In this document: positions 32,566 through 42,082 of the stretch, one piece after another
How the letters are laid out: each line of letters begins with the position of its first letter
How positions within the stretch are numbered: position 1 is the first letter of the stretch
Source: GCA-016699445 sp964555055
Lineage (GTDB): Bacteria > UBA10199 > JACPAL01 > GCA-016699445
Assembly (NCBI GenBank): GCA_964555055.1
Contig: CAZKQW010000001.1
Span: 186,001 to 250,000, forward strand
Reading direction: 5' to 3'
Length of the DNA: 64,000 bases
Notes under the pieces: generated by a model
Database searches by the model: none
Told to the model about the DNA's origin: nothing
Seen by the model: the letters and a program-made list of their open reading frames with translations, nothing else
Made by a program: the position numbers and the translations under genes

Positions 32566-34249
32566 TTTGTATGCGATTCAACATATTTAACCACTTTTTA
32601 ACCACTGCCTGAGGGACTTCAGAACCTGCAGGGGAGGCGAAATTCCGCTCAAAAGAAGCCTTCAACTCGAAGAGAAAATCGCGGAAGGTCTGGAGGGTTT
32701 TTACCGTGACTATTGACGCATTCTCTCTCAATGAAATGCCATACAAGGAGCTTTCTATAAAGCCCACGATCATGTCGCGCCAGGGGACTTTTCTATCTAG
32801 CACTTTATTCCAAAAGAAGACGAAGCGGTCTCTCCCTGGTGGAAGGGATTGAATTTTAGGTAAATACACACAGTATAGAAACAATGGCGCGATTACTTTT
32901 TCTTCGATGAATCCTTCCAGTGAAGCCCCGCGACTGGTTTCCATGTCTAGCACGAGGCGACAAGCCGCCTCGCACCCAATATTTTTTTGGCTTTGATCCA
33001 TCTCCCCTAAGCTGTTTATCAGGGGACGCACCGCCTCGATGACATCTGAAGAAACGTAGCTCTTATCCACCGCATGGTAAAGATCATGGACAGTCACATT
33101 AGCAGGAGGCTCTAATTGAAAAGAGAAGTCAGTATTACTTACATAATCTTCGAAGGGAGTGTCTCTCCACAAAAGGGCGACGCGATGGCGGCGCGCGTCA
33201 ATGTCATCGCAAATTTCCCCACTCGTCGAAAATCGTGACGCATAAATCAAACCTTGAAAATCGAACCCATGGATTTGCCGCAAAACCGCTTCCAAAACGG
33301 AAGGAACTACTACTCGAATGATGAAGATACCCTCTTCCTTGTTTTCAAAAGCGATGACGGCATGGTCCCCGATCATACCTTGGATGCGCGGCGCTACGGC
33401 CCATCTCCAGCTATTAAGAACCATATGTCTTCTCCCTTCAGGCAGAGTCCTCAGGTCGAAGGTGACCTCGATGAGAGGCGGGTATTCCCTGGGCTGCTCG
33501 TACCCCGCGCATTTGAGCACATGCCTCCAGAAAAAACCATCCCCATGGGCCGAGGGCCGATAGCCCCAGCAATCGAGTCGGGGACGATCCCCCGCCACCT
33601 CCACCCATTTCGATAAGTCGGCTTTCACGGCCGGGGGCGCATCGCAAATTTCCAGAAACGGAGCGGCCCTCACCGTCACGCCCGACGTCGTCGAAGCTAA
33701 GTGCTGTAGATGGGCGAGAGTCGCCGCATCGGCGAAACGAGGGACTCGATCCGGATCGGTTTCCGCGGCACCCAGCGCCGTGAGAACGGGATCCAATATC
33801 GTTCGGGGCCAACCGCTCGCCGTGATCTTCGCCCTTTCTTCGGCCAACATCGCCGCGGTCTCGGATTCCGGCAAGCGCAGGGAGTAACGCGGTAAGCGCG
33901 TCCTGTGGATTTCCACAAGATCCGAGTACAGCCGACTTATGTAGGGAGCGCCCGGCCTCTCTTGAACCATGAGGCAGGAAAGCGCGTCGAGCGCCTCTTG
34001 CGTAATCTCTTCGGGACGGCGCCTGTAACGAGCGGCGAGGGCTTCCGACGCTAACTTGTCAGGCCATTCCTGACGCACTTCCATCCCGCAGGCATCCCGA
34101 CCTAACGGACTGGCGAACAGGAAAACATTATGCTCATTCTCCGCCGTGCATCCCATGTGTTGCAAAGCGGAGTACGCGTACCCGACGCCTAGGGCGTAAT
34201 ACCCCGCCCACAAGGCGGGAAAATCCATACCAGAACCGGTTCGTACCAT
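32543..34249 (-). CDS. Large hypothetical protein, 568 residues
   Basis: No family recognised. Mostly soluble and rich in Trp, Arg and acidic residues, with no signal peptide. Visible features include an early conserved-looking WAGYYALGVGYAYSALQHMGC, a Trp-dense middle region (LDCWGYRPSAHGDGFFW), and a helical C-terminal ~170 residues. Codon use is like the neighbours, so it is likely a true gene. The C-terminal codons overlap the esterase gene on the other strand by 23 bp. Confidence 0.6.
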   Translation of the reverse strand: MVRTGSGMDFPALWAGYYALGVGYAYSALQHMGCTAENEHNVFLFASPLGRDACGMEVRQEWPDKLASEALAARYRRRPEEITQEALDALSCLMVQERPGAPYISRLYSDLVEIHRTRLPRYSLRLPESETAAMLAEERAKITASGWPRTILDPVLTALGAAETDPDRVPRFADAATLAHLQHLASTTSGVTVRAAPFLEICDAPPAVKADLSKWVEVAGDRPRLDCWGYRPSAHGDGFFWRHVLKCAGYEQPREYPPLIEVTFDLRTLPEGRRHMVLNSWRWAVAPRIQGMIGDHAVIAFENKEEGIFIIRVVVPSVLEAVLRQIHGFDFQGLIYASRFSTSGEICDDIDARRHRVALLWRDTPFEDYVSNTDFSFQLEPPANVTVHDLYHAVDKSYVSSDVIEAVRPLINSLGEMDQSQKNIGCEAACRLVLDMETSRGASLEGFIEEKVIAPLFLYCVYLPKIQSLPPGRDRFVFFWNKVLDRKVPWRDMIVGFIESSLYGISLRENASIVTVKTLQTFRDFLFELKASFERNFASPAGSEVPQAVVKKWLNMLNRIQIKEGSSS

Positions 34250-34325
34250 AAAAATATCTCCTCGCCCCTTTTCGCGGCCAGAGGGGAAAAGTTGCCATTA
34301 TTTTTAGTGGGCGAAGAGATTTCTC

Positions 34326-35336
34326 TTAAAACAACCGGCTACCGCCGACGAGGCCCGCTTCGTCGCCCAAAACAGCCTTGTGGATTTTAATGTTGGAAGA
34401 AGTCTCTTTGTAGGTACGTTGCGCGATTTCTTTTTTGGCGCCCTCGATGAAAAGATCCCAAGCTTCGCTCAAGCCGCCGCCGATGACGAAGTTCTCGACG
34501 CCGAGGATGTTGGAGAGCGAGGCGATCCCGATACCTAAGTAATAGGCCATCTTCTTAAAGCAGGAGTGCGCGAAGACGTCCCCGTCCTTGGCCGCCTCGT
34601 AAAAGGCGTGGATGGGGATCGTGCGGCTGGCGAAAGCGCCGGGGTCTTTTCCGATCTGCCTCAAAAACTGGTCCCGCACGCACGCATCCGACTCCTGGGG
34701 AAAATCTAAATTATAATGAAACGCCTGCGTCGATACGTACATCTCCCAGCACCCGCGGCTTCCGCAGCCGCAACGTCTCTCCGAATTCCCCTCGACGCAG
34801 AAATGGCCGATCTCCCCCGCGAAGCCCCGATCGCCGTGGTGGATCCGGCGGTTGAGGATGAGGCCACCGCCCACGCCCGTGCCCAGGGTGATCATGACGA
34901 AGTTGTTCAGGTACTTGCCGACCCCGAAATAGGTTTCGCCCAGGGCCGCGAGGTTCGCGTCGTTATCCGCCTTCACCGGCCACGGGAACCGGCTTTGGAA
35001 GTAATCGACGAAGTCGAGGTTCTTCCAACTGGGGAAATGGGGGGATTGGTAGACGATGCCTTTTTTCGGATCGACGATACCGGGAAAGCCCAAGACCAGA
35101 CCCTTCACGACCTTGTCGCAACCGGCGACGCGATCGGCCACGAGCCGCACGGTATCGGCGACGTTTTGCAGCGTCTTCTCGGCAGGAGCTTTGGAGTCCG
35201 ATGGCTTCTTTTCGAAGTCGAAGATCTTTCCGTCCGACGTTACGGCACCCACGCGGAGATTGGTGCCTCCGAGATCGACGGAAAGAATCAGGTGCTGGTC
35301 AGTCTGATTTTGCACAAAAGTCCGGTCTCCATACAT
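34326..35336 (-). CDS. ROK-family sugar kinase (glucokinase-like)
   Basis: 336 residues from the ATG at 35336 (an ATG at 35366 is possible; the later one has GGAAAG upstream). ROK features: LSVDLGGTNLRVGAV phosphate loop, GIVDPKKGIVYQSPH, GTGVGGGLILN, and the zinc-binding signature CGCGSRGCWEMY. It likely phosphorylates glucose or another hexose. ROK members can also be repressors, but there is no N-terminal helix-turn-helix here, so a kinase role is favoured. It is divergent from the Ser/Thr kinase gene. Confidence 0.88.
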   Translation of the reverse strand: MYGDRTFVQNQTDQHLILSVDLGGTNLRVGAVTSDGKIFDFEKKPSDSKAPAEKTLQNVADTVRLVADRVAGCDKVVKGLVLGFPGIVDPKKGIVYQSPHFPSWKNLDFVDYFQSRFPWPVKADNDANLAALGETYFGVGKYLNNFVMITLGTGVGGGLILNRRIHHGDRGFAGEIGHFCVEGNSERRCGCGSRGCWEMYVSTQAFHYNLDFPQESDACVRDQFLRQIGKDPGAFASRTIPIHAFYEAAKDGDVFAHSCFKKMAYYLGIGIASLSNILGVENFVIGGGLSEAWDLFIEGAKKEIAQRTYKETSSNIKIHKAVLGDEAGLVGGSRLF

Positions 35337-35420
35337 GGACGGACGAACTTTCCAATAAAAAACCATCTAAATAAGCCCGAAAAACACAACTTTTCGGGGG
35401 AAAAGCCGAAAACACCTGCC

Positions 35421-37151
35421 ATGCAAACGACTTTAACTTCCCTATCTTCCACGATCGCTCAAACATTTGCGGACATCATTGGGCGCGTGGAAAACACAAT
35501 TAACGAACTCTTTCAGCGCACTCTCCCCGCCCATCGCTTTGAAAAAGGAGCAACCGCCTCAGATGCGTTAAGGCAAACTTTAAATGGGAACCACGACTCG
35601 AAAGCCACTTGCGGCGATACGCTTAGGGACACTCAAACTCGCGGGACTTTCCCGAAATCCTCTTTCACAAGAACATGGCCAGGTAGCTCTCAGATCTCTC
35701 AAACATTCACCTATGGAGACACAGCTCATAAACCGCCCGTGACTCTGAAGGATGCCATCCCACCTCCTTCATTAACCGCTGCGGCACTATCTGCTCCACC
35801 AAATACGCCTCCCGCTCCCATTCAAGCCATTGAAGCAGAATCATGGAGTTTCCACCCCGATTTCCCTCTCATTAGAGGAGGGTACGAAGTTTTATCGGTT
35901 TTAGGTAAGGGCGGATTCGGAACGGTCTATAAGGCGCGTGCCCCTGACGGGACTCTCGTTGCCGTGAAATGCTTTTCCTCTCCCGCCTCCCTTTACGGAA
36001 TCAAACATGAATTCAAAATGGCCCAATTGGGAGGGCCCGTCGTCCCGGCCATCGAAATGACGGAAACCAGCGCAGGCGAGCGGGCCATCGTGTTGGAGTA
36101 CATGCCCGGAGGTACCCTCAAGTCGCATATCCTCAAACTCCATGAGTTGAGAAAGGCTTGTGAAGGTATGAAGACGCACACAAATGTTTTACTCGAAATC
36201 CAAAAGCGCCTTCGGATGGCTTTATTACAAACGGCGGATGGATTCCGTTTTCTCCATGAAAACGGAATCATTCATTATGACGTTAAATCCGATAACCTCA
36301 TTCTCGATGCCGAAGGTAATCTGCGTATTCTCGATATGGGTACGGCTCATCATGTAGGCGAGCATAAAGGATTGGTCATCCGATCCCGAGGTTACACGCC
36401 TCCGGAAGTCGGGGTTTTACGAGATATCGAAGGCAATTACAGCCACAGAGCCATGCGTTTCCTCGATAAAAACGGAAACGCCTTGTCTGTTCCCGTTCCT
36501 GAGATAGCCGATAAGTTCGTTTTAGAAGCACAAGCTGGTCTTCCTTCAATTTTAGAAGACTTTGAAGACACCCTAGCTCCTCTTTTTGAAGCCCGAAACC
36601 CAAATGCCCTAAATAGCCTCATCCCCCCCACTGAGCGCACGGATGTTTATTCTATAGGAATGCTCTTAGGCGAGATCCTCATGGGCATGGAAGCGGTCAA
36701 CGAGCCTTTCACGCTCTCATGGACGGCTTCCCCGAGCATCATGAGGGATCATTGCCGTCTTTGGGGATTGTCGCCGAAAGTAGCGGATGTCATCACGCGG
36801 GCGACGGAGCCTAACCCCCAGGACCGCTTCGCCTCCGCCGTCGAACTGCTTGAAGCCCTGAGGGCCGCCCTTTTAGGCGTAACCACGACTCAAGCCTCCA
36901 AAGAGGTGGTCGACCGCTTTTTGTGCGTCCCCAAGCGGCTCGGCGATTATTTGACGCCTGCGGATCCCGACGTGCGCGGCACGCCTCCGGTCCTTCCGGG
37001 AAGCAACCCCGGCCCTACTCTCGCGCCGGTCTCAAACCGTGTCCCTCCCGCGCACCAAGCCACACCGCGCGTGGGAGTCCGGAACGGCGGAAGGCAATAT
37101 CGTTTCTTCGGACCCCCTGAGGAACGTCCGTTCGACAGAGGCTATTCCTAG
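35421..37151 (+). CDS. Hanks-type Ser/Thr protein kinase with N- and C-terminal extensions
   Basis: 576 residues from the ATG at 35421. In-frame sequence further upstream lies opposite the ROK gene and is not believed coding. Residues 1-150 are a Ser/Thr/Pro-rich region. The kinase domain runs about 154-440, with glycine loop VLGKGGFGTVYKA, Lys at ~182 (VAVK), catalytic loop HYDVKSDN (~285-292), and DMG in place of DFG. The HRD Arg is replaced by Tyr (HYD), but Asp, Lys and Asn are all kept, so catalysis is plausible. The C-terminal 80 residues are Pro-rich. It belongs with the kinase at 57241 as a pair of lineage-specific kinases. Confidence 0.83.
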   Translation: MQTTLTSLSSTIAQTFADIIGRVENTINELFQRTLPAHRFEKGATASDALRQTLNGNHDSKATCGDTLRDTQTRGTFPKSSFTRTWPGSSQISQTFTYGDTAHKPPVTLKDAIPPPSLTAAALSAPPNTPPAPIQAIEAESWSFHPDFPLIRGGYEVLSVLGKGGFGTVYKARAPDGTLVAVKCFSSPASLYGIKHEFKMAQLGGPVVPAIEMTETSAGERAIVLEYMPGGTLKSHILKLHELRKACEGMKTHTNVLLEIQKRLRMALLQTADGFRFLHENGIIHYDVKSDNLILDAEGNLRILDMGTAHHVGEHKGLVIRSRGYTPPEVGVLRDIEGNYSHRAMRFLDKNGNALSVPVPEIADKFVLEAQAGLPSILEDFEDTLAPLFEARNPNALNSLIPPTERTDVYSIGMLLGEILMGMEAVNEPFTLSWTASPSIMRDHCRLWGLSPKVADVITRATEPNPQDRFASAVELLEALRAALLGVTTTQASKEVVDRFLCVPKRLGDYLTPADPDVRGTPPVLPGSNPGPTLAPVSNRVPPAHQATPRVGVRNGGRQYRFFGPPEERPFDRGYS

Positions 37152-37216
37152 GACCATCCTCCCGAAGCCATCCCAAGTTGACACGATCCGAATCTACGCC
37201 CATAAATTCGGTTTTC

Positions 37217-37936
37217 ATGAACCAATTCTTCATCCCGAAGGGTTTTAAGACGGGAGATTTCGTTTCGCTCCCACCCCAGGAAGCGCGTCATCTACGTGAT
37301 GTGCAAAGGCGCACCGTGGGCGAAAGCATCCAAGTCACCGATGGAAACGTCGCGCATTACGCCCAAATCACGACGCTCTCGAAGCAGGAAGCCGTCGTTC
37401 GCCTCTTAAATATCGTCCGCATTTCCGATTCTCGCAGTTTGCTGACGATCGCACCCGCACTCCTGAAGGGCGATGCGATGGAGTGGGTTTTGGAGAAGTG
37501 CGTGGAACTGGGAGTGGATACAATACAACCCTTCACGAGCCGGCGCACGATCGCGGAAAAGGAATCCGCTCATAAACGACAACGTTGGGAGAAAATCGTG
37601 GACGCGGCCGTCAAGCAATGCGGCACCCCTACGCGTCCGGATCTCGCACCGACGGGGACTTTCGACAAAATCTTGGAGCTTCCTGCGGACGTCAAGATCC
37701 TCTTTTGGGAGGAGAAAGGAATGGCCTTGAGGGATTTGCGGAAAGAAAGCGTCGACGCTCCTGGAACGCGACTCTTGGCCCTCATCGGGCCGGAAGGCGG
37801 CTTCACTTCCGAAGAAGCAAAGCAGGCGCTGGAACGAGGGTTCAATCCCGTTTTCCTGGGACACCGCATCCTTCGCGCCGAAACGGCCGCCATCGCCGCC
37901 GCAAGTCTCATCCAATATGAATGGGGGAATCTATGA
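37217..37936 (+). CDS. rsmE: 16S rRNA (uracil1498-N3)-methyltransferase
   Basis: 239 residues from the ATG at 37217 (TTG at 37178 is an unlikely alternative). Signature: N-terminal PUA-like segment (QEARHLRDVQRRTVGE), then the SPOUT knot with LIGPEGGFTSEEAKQALERG, then LGHRILRAETAAIAA. It methylates U1498 in the decoding centre of 16S rRNA. Its stop overlaps the following phosphodiesterase start by 4 bases (ATGA). Confidence 0.93.
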   Translation: MNQFFIPKGFKTGDFVSLPPQEARHLRDVQRRTVGESIQVTDGNVAHYAQITTLSKQEAVVRLLNIVRISDSRSLLTIAPALLKGDAMEWVLEKCVELGVDTIQPFTSRRTIAEKESAHKRQRWEKIVDAAVKQCGTPTRPDLAPTGTFDKILELPADVKILFWEEKGMALRDLRKESVDAPGTRLLALIGPEGGFTSEEAKQALERGFNPVFLGHRILRAETAAIAAASLIQYEWGNL

Positions 37937-38643
37937 GGAAAAACGTCACGCTCGTCATCGCCCATCGGGGAGACACGCACAAACATCTCGAAAACACCCT
38001 GCCCGCTTTCGCTTCGGCCTTGAAGCTCGGCGTCGACGGGGTCGAGCTCGATCTTCAATTGACCCGCGATGGAGTCATCGTGGTTTTTCATGATGAGGAC
38101 CTAAGACGTCTCGCGGAACGTCCCGAGAAGATCGGGCACACGGGGTTCTCCGATCTAAAGAAGGTGAAACTGAAGGGGGGCGCGTCCATCCCGACCTTAG
38201 ACGATCTACTCGACTTGGTCGGAGATAAACTCCTACTGAATCTTGAATTGAAGACTTCCCACTATTTCCAGGGTGGACTGGAGGAAGCCGTCGCCAAGCG
38301 ACTCAAGACTTACAAACACAAAGACCGGATCATTTTAAGCTCCTTTAATCCACTCGCTTTGATCCGCCTGAAGGTTCTCTGTCCGAAGATAAGGCGAGGC
38401 TATCTCTTCGAAAACAAGTTTTTCTTGCACCGTTTTCTGTTGCCGATCCCCAAGTGCTACTCGCTTCACGCGCCTTTCGCGCACGCGTCTCGGAAAAAAG
38501 TCGAAGAAACGCACGAGCGGGGAAAAAAATTTTTCGTTTGGACGGTAAACGATGAAGGTGCTATGAATCGGTGCTTAAACATGGGGGTTGACGGCATCAT
38601 CACCGACAAGCCCCGCCTTCTCCAGAAACTACTAAAAAGGTAA
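37933..38643 (+). CDS. Glycerophosphodiester phosphodiesterase
   Basis: 236 residues from the ATG at 37933, coupled to rsmE. An ATG 12 bases earlier is possible but lies within rsmE. Family motifs: AHRGDTHKHLENTLPAFASAL, VDGVELDLQLTRDGVIVVFHD (metal ligands Glu/Asp/His), and a late TVNDEGAMN and GVDGIITDKP segment. It hydrolyses glycerophosphodiesters to an alcohol and glycerol 3-phosphate. It has no signal peptide, so it acts in the cytoplasm. The next gene starts after 5 bases. Confidence 0.9.
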   Translation: MRKNVTLVIAHRGDTHKHLENTLPAFASALKLGVDGVELDLQLTRDGVIVVFHDEDLRRLAERPEKIGHTGFSDLKKVKLKGGASIPTLDDLLDLVGDKLLLNLELKTSHYFQGGLEEAVAKRLKTYKHKDRIILSSFNPLALIRLKVLCPKIRRGYLFENKFFLHRFLLPIPKCYSLHAPFAHASRKKVEETHERGKKFFVWTVNDEGAMNRCLNMGVDGIITDKPRLLQKLLKR

Positions 38644-38648
38644 GGCTT

Positions 38649-40175
38649 ATGAGACTGGTCATCCCCAAGGACATCAATCCGAATTCTGGGCCGAATGCTG
38701 GGCCGAACGCCGAGAATAACGAGAAAAGCGAAGCCGAAAATGCGGCTCCCGTGGAGCACACCGAGGTGTCCGAACTCATTACCCAAGTCATTAAAAAACC
38801 CACCTACCGGATCGCGACACTGCAAGAACGTGTCGCGGCGTTTTTGGTCGACATGATCATCAACGCGTACTTGTTTTTGGGGGTCGCCGTAGCCCTCCAA
38901 TATTTTCTTAAGGGAGATCCCTCCCATCCTTTGAGCTTCCACGGGAATGGGTGGTTTGTGTTCGGAACGACGGTTCTAGCGACCCACTTTCTTTACTTCT
39001 TCTTCTTCGAAGGCGTCATCACAGCCACACCGGGTAAAATTTTCACGGGATTGAACATTCAAAAGAAAGACGGCAGCACGCCTTCCCTTTTCGCGATTTT
39101 AGTGCGTAATATCTTCCGCTTAGTGGATTATCCCCTTTTTTTCATCACCGGCTTGGGCATGGTGGAATCTTCCAGCCGACGTCAGCGTTTAGGGGATTGG
39201 CTCGCAGGCAGCATTGTCGCCTGCCTGCCTCCCGATGACCATCGGCGCGTCCATCCTTCTTCGATCCGCCTCTCGGGAGCCATCCGACGCGGATGGGCTT
39301 TTACCTTCGACCTTCTGCTCGTTGTGGCGAGCGCTTATGGGCTTTTATTAGCGATTCCGGCACCCAGATCCCTCACTTCGCTCCTCCTGCTGAATAGCAT
39401 CCCTCTGCTTCTTGTCCTCTATTTGACGTTTTCCGAGACTCTTTTCCAGACGACATTCGGAAAGGCGATTTGCGGCATGAAAGTCGTCCGAGAAGACGGT
39501 CGAGCCGCCCGTTTTTCGACCCTTTTCATCCGCAACGTCTTCAAATGCTTCGACGTCAATCCCTTCAACTACCTGGCGATGACGATTTCATCGTATAAAC
39601 AGAAGTTGGGCGACAGCGTCTCTGGTACCATCGTGGTCAACGACCGTAAGGGCTTTTGGGGATGGTTATCGATACCCTTCATGCTGGCGATTCCGGCGGT
39701 CCTATTGACCGCGGGGTATTTCCAAAAAGACAACTTCTGGAAGACCGACCATATTCTCGCTCTCGGCATCGGCAAATATAAAGTCTCTTTCGATCCAATT
39801 CCTGAGATCGTCAAATCGCGCTTTTTCGCTAAAATCGCCCTTCAAGACATCAGCCTATCCCCTAGCGAGGACAAGGAGAAAGTGAAGGATACGTTTTCTC
39901 CCGGAGAGACGATTTTCGTGCATCCCGACTTTGCCACTCAAGGTGCCGGACCCGTCATTCCGCCGACGCTCACGAGCCTCGAAGTCCTGGATCCTAATAA
40001 CGTCAGCATCTTAAAATTGGAAGATATCCAGATAGTGCCTCTACGCTTCATTCTCCACCCTCAAGCTCTTTTAGGCGATTACACCCTGAAACTATCCGCC
40101 AAGGACGCGATGGGGAACGTTTCTTCCCAAGAAAAGAAATTCACCGTCAGCCCTTCCGGTCCCAGCACCCTGTAA
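38649..40175 (+). CDS. Double RDD-domain membrane protein
   Basis: 508 residues: a polar, Asn/Glu-rich N-terminal ~45 residues, then two RDD domains in tandem. The first includes LQERVAAFLVDMI, TPGKIFTGLNIQKKDG and RQRLGDWLAGSI. The second includes IRRGWAFTFDLLLVV, TFGKAICGMKVVREDG and KQKLGDSVSGTIV. The last ~150 residues are a soluble, Ig-like-looking C-terminal part. RDD proteins are poorly characterised inner-membrane proteins, some of which act as ion transporters. The tandem with a large extracytoplasmic tail is unusual. It follows the GDPD gene closely. Confidence 0.8.
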   Translation: MRLVIPKDINPNSGPNAGPNAENNEKSEAENAAPVEHTEVSELITQVIKKPTYRIATLQERVAAFLVDMIINAYLFLGVAVALQYFLKGDPSHPLSFHGNGWFVFGTTVLATHFLYFFFFEGVITATPGKIFTGLNIQKKDGSTPSLFAILVRNIFRLVDYPLFFITGLGMVESSSRRQRLGDWLAGSIVACLPPDDHRRVHPSSIRLSGAIRRGWAFTFDLLLVVASAYGLLLAIPAPRSLTSLLLLNSIPLLLVLYLTFSETLFQTTFGKAICGMKVVREDGRAARFSTLFIRNVFKCFDVNPFNYLAMTISSYKQKLGDSVSGTIVVNDRKGFWGWLSIPFMLAIPAVLLTAGYFQKDNFWKTDHILALGIGKYKVSFDPIPEIVKSRFFAKIALQDISLSPSEDKEKVKDTFSPGETIFVHPDFATQGAGPVIPPTLTSLEVLDPNNVSILKLEDIQIVPLRFILHPQALLGDYTLKLSAKDAMGNVSSQEKKFTVSPSGPSTL

Positions 40176-40253
40176 AAGGCCGGAAACGCGGGCGATTCGC
40201 TTGCCTTTCTCAGGGAAACCGGCTACCCGGGAGCCTCTTTCGGGAGGTTATCC

Positions 40254-41000
40254 ATGTCAGGACATTCGAAATGGGCCACGATCAAACGCAAAAAAGGGGC
40301 GACCGACGCCAAACGCGGCGCCATGTTCACCAAAGTCATCCGTGAAATCACCGTCGCCGCCAAGAACGGCGGTGGCGATCCCAACGGCAATCCCCGGCTC
40401 CGCACGGCCCTCGACAAGGCCAAAGCCGTCAACATGCCCATGGATAACGTTAACCGTGCCATTAAAAAAGGCACGGGAGAGCTCGAAGGCGTGAATTATG
40501 AAGAGTCGACATTAGAGGGCTATGGACCCGGTGGTGTCGCCATCATGCTAGCCGTTTTGACCGACAATAAGAATCGGACCGTCTCGGAAATCCGCCATCT
40601 CTTGGGCAAGAACGGCGGTAACATGGGCGAAGCCGGCTGCGTGGGTTGGGTCTTCCACAAAAAAGGCCTGATCACTTTCAATAAAGCTGACGTCGCCGAA
40701 GACGTCATCATGGAAAAATCCCTAGAAGCCGGCGCCGAAGATTTCAAGGACGCCGAAGACTCCTGGGAAGTCACGACCGACCCGTCGAGCTTCGAAAGCG
40801 TGCGCAAAGCCTTGGAAGGCCAAGGACTCAAGCCCATTTCCGCGGAAGTGAGCATGGTGCCGCAAAACACGGTCAAACTCACCGGCGCCGACGCCGAAAA
40901 GATGCTGAAGCTGATGGAAGCCCTCGAAGAGCACGACGACATCCAGAACGTCTATTCCAACTTCGACATCCCGAAGGAAGAGATGGAGAAACTCCTGTGA
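40254..41000 (+). CDS. yebC: YebC/PmpR family regulatory or translation factor
   Basis: 248 residues, typical length. Strong match to the family start (SGHSKWATIKRKKGATDAKRG), then GGGDPNGNPRLR, then YEGYGPGGVAIM-like GYGPGGVAIMLAVLTDNKNRT, and LGKNGGNMGEAGCV. Proteins of this family were described as transcription regulators of ruvABC-like genes and also as translation factors for proline stretches. The adjacent ruvC-ruvA-ruvB cluster is the usual context; here a desaturase gene intervenes. Ribosome binding site GGAGG lies upstream. Confidence 0.94.
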   Translation: MSGHSKWATIKRKKGATDAKRGAMFTKVIREITVAAKNGGGDPNGNPRLRTALDKAKAVNMPMDNVNRAIKKGTGELEGVNYEESTLEGYGPGGVAIMLAVLTDNKNRTVSEIRHLLGKNGGNMGEAGCVGWVFHKKGLITFNKADVAEDVIMEKSLEAGAEDFKDAEDSWEVTTDPSSFESVRKALEGQGLKPISAEVSMVPQNTVKLTGADAEKMLKLMEALEEHDDIQNVYSNFDIPKEEMEKLL

Positions 41001-41125
41001 GTGAGAATCGGATTGATTCCGTTCGAACGAACCCAAAGGGGGCATGGGGGTGTCGGGCGCAGCCGCAACCCCATCCTGATGCCGAGATGGAACGCATCAC
41101 CGCCACGATGGGTTAATCCTTCCCT

Positions 41126-42073
41126 ATGCTGCACTATAAAGCCGACATCCGTACCCTGGCGACCGTGGCGCTCTATTTCGTCGTGGCCGCGGCTTCCTGG
41201 ATCTTGTGGGATCGCCTGTCATCCTCCGTGCCGGCCATTATCGCTTTGGTCGTCGCGAACGCTCTCCTCTCCTTCTTCTGCGCCGTCATCGTCCACAATA
41301 CCATCCATCGGCCCATTTTTAAGAGCCGCGCGTGGAACCGCCTGATGCAGGTCGCCCTGACCTTCACCTACGGCCACCCGGTGAGCGCCTACGTGCCCGG
41401 ACACAACTTCAGCCACCACAAATACACGCAAAGGGAAGGCGACGCGATCCGGACGACTAAGATGGCGTTCCGCCTCAACCTCCTGAACCAGCTCCTCTTT
41501 CTTCCCCTCCTCTCCGGCGACATCCTCAAGGGCGAGATCCGCTTCGCGAAAAAGATGAGACGGGAGAATCCGAGGTGGTTCCGGCAATATCTATTGGAGA
41601 TGGCTTCCGTCATGGGCGTGAAGATCGTCCTTTTCGTCGTGAATTGGAAATGCGCCCTTCTCTTCGTCATCCTCCCCCACTATTACGCGGCCTGGGGCAT
41701 CGTCGGGACGAATTATTTCCAACACGACGGCTGCGACGAAAACCACCCCCACAACCATTCGCGCAACTTTTCGAGCCCGTGGCTCAATTGGCTCCTCTTC
41801 AACAACGGCTACCACGGAGCCCACCACATGCGTCCCGACCTCCACTGGTCGCTGCTGCCGGAGTTCCATCGCACCGAACTCAAACCCCACCTCCACCCCA
41901 ACCTCGACCGAGTCTCCCTGCTCGCTTACCTCTGGGAAGCGCACGTCTATCCCGGCAAGCGCGTGGACTACCTGGGCCGGCCGATTCTCCTCCCGGAAAA
42001 ATCCCCCGACGCCGACTGGGTCGCCTCCGTCGACCACCGTCTCCATACCGTCGACATGGCCGGAGCCGCCTAA
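41126..42073 (+). CDS. Fatty acid desaturase family membrane protein
   Basis: 315 residues with the three histidine boxes: HNTIHRP (~53), HNFSHHKYT (~89) and a C-terminal YHGAHHMRPDLHW. Several hydrophobic segments flank them. The enzyme class introduces double bonds or hydroxyls in lipids with a di-iron centre. It sits between yebC and ruvC, where such a gene is not normally found, with 125-bp and 55-bp gaps. It could be a lipid desaturase or a related sterol/carotenoid-type hydroxylase. Confidence 0.85.
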   Translation: MLHYKADIRTLATVALYFVVAAASWILWDRLSSSVPAIIALVVANALLSFFCAVIVHNTIHRPIFKSRAWNRLMQVALTFTYGHPVSAYVPGHNFSHHKYTQREGDAIRTTKMAFRLNLLNQLLFLPLLSGDILKGEIRFAKKMRRENPRWFRQYLLEMASVMGVKIVLFVVNWKCALLFVILPHYYAAWGIVGTNYFQHDGCDENHPHNHSRNFSSPWLNWLLFNNGYHGAHHMRPDLHWSLLPEFHRTELKPHLHPNLDRVSLLAYLWEAHVYPGKRVDYLGRPILLPEKSPDADWVASVDHRLHTVDMAGAA

Positions 42074-42082
42074 GGACAAGAC

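Noticed and set aside
34716..35420. A long upstream in-frame extension of the Ser/Thr kinase gene
   Set aside because: It lies opposite the ROK kinase gene, and its translation (Arg- and Ala-rich) is typical of antisense reading. The ATG at 35421 begins the kinase-like sequence.
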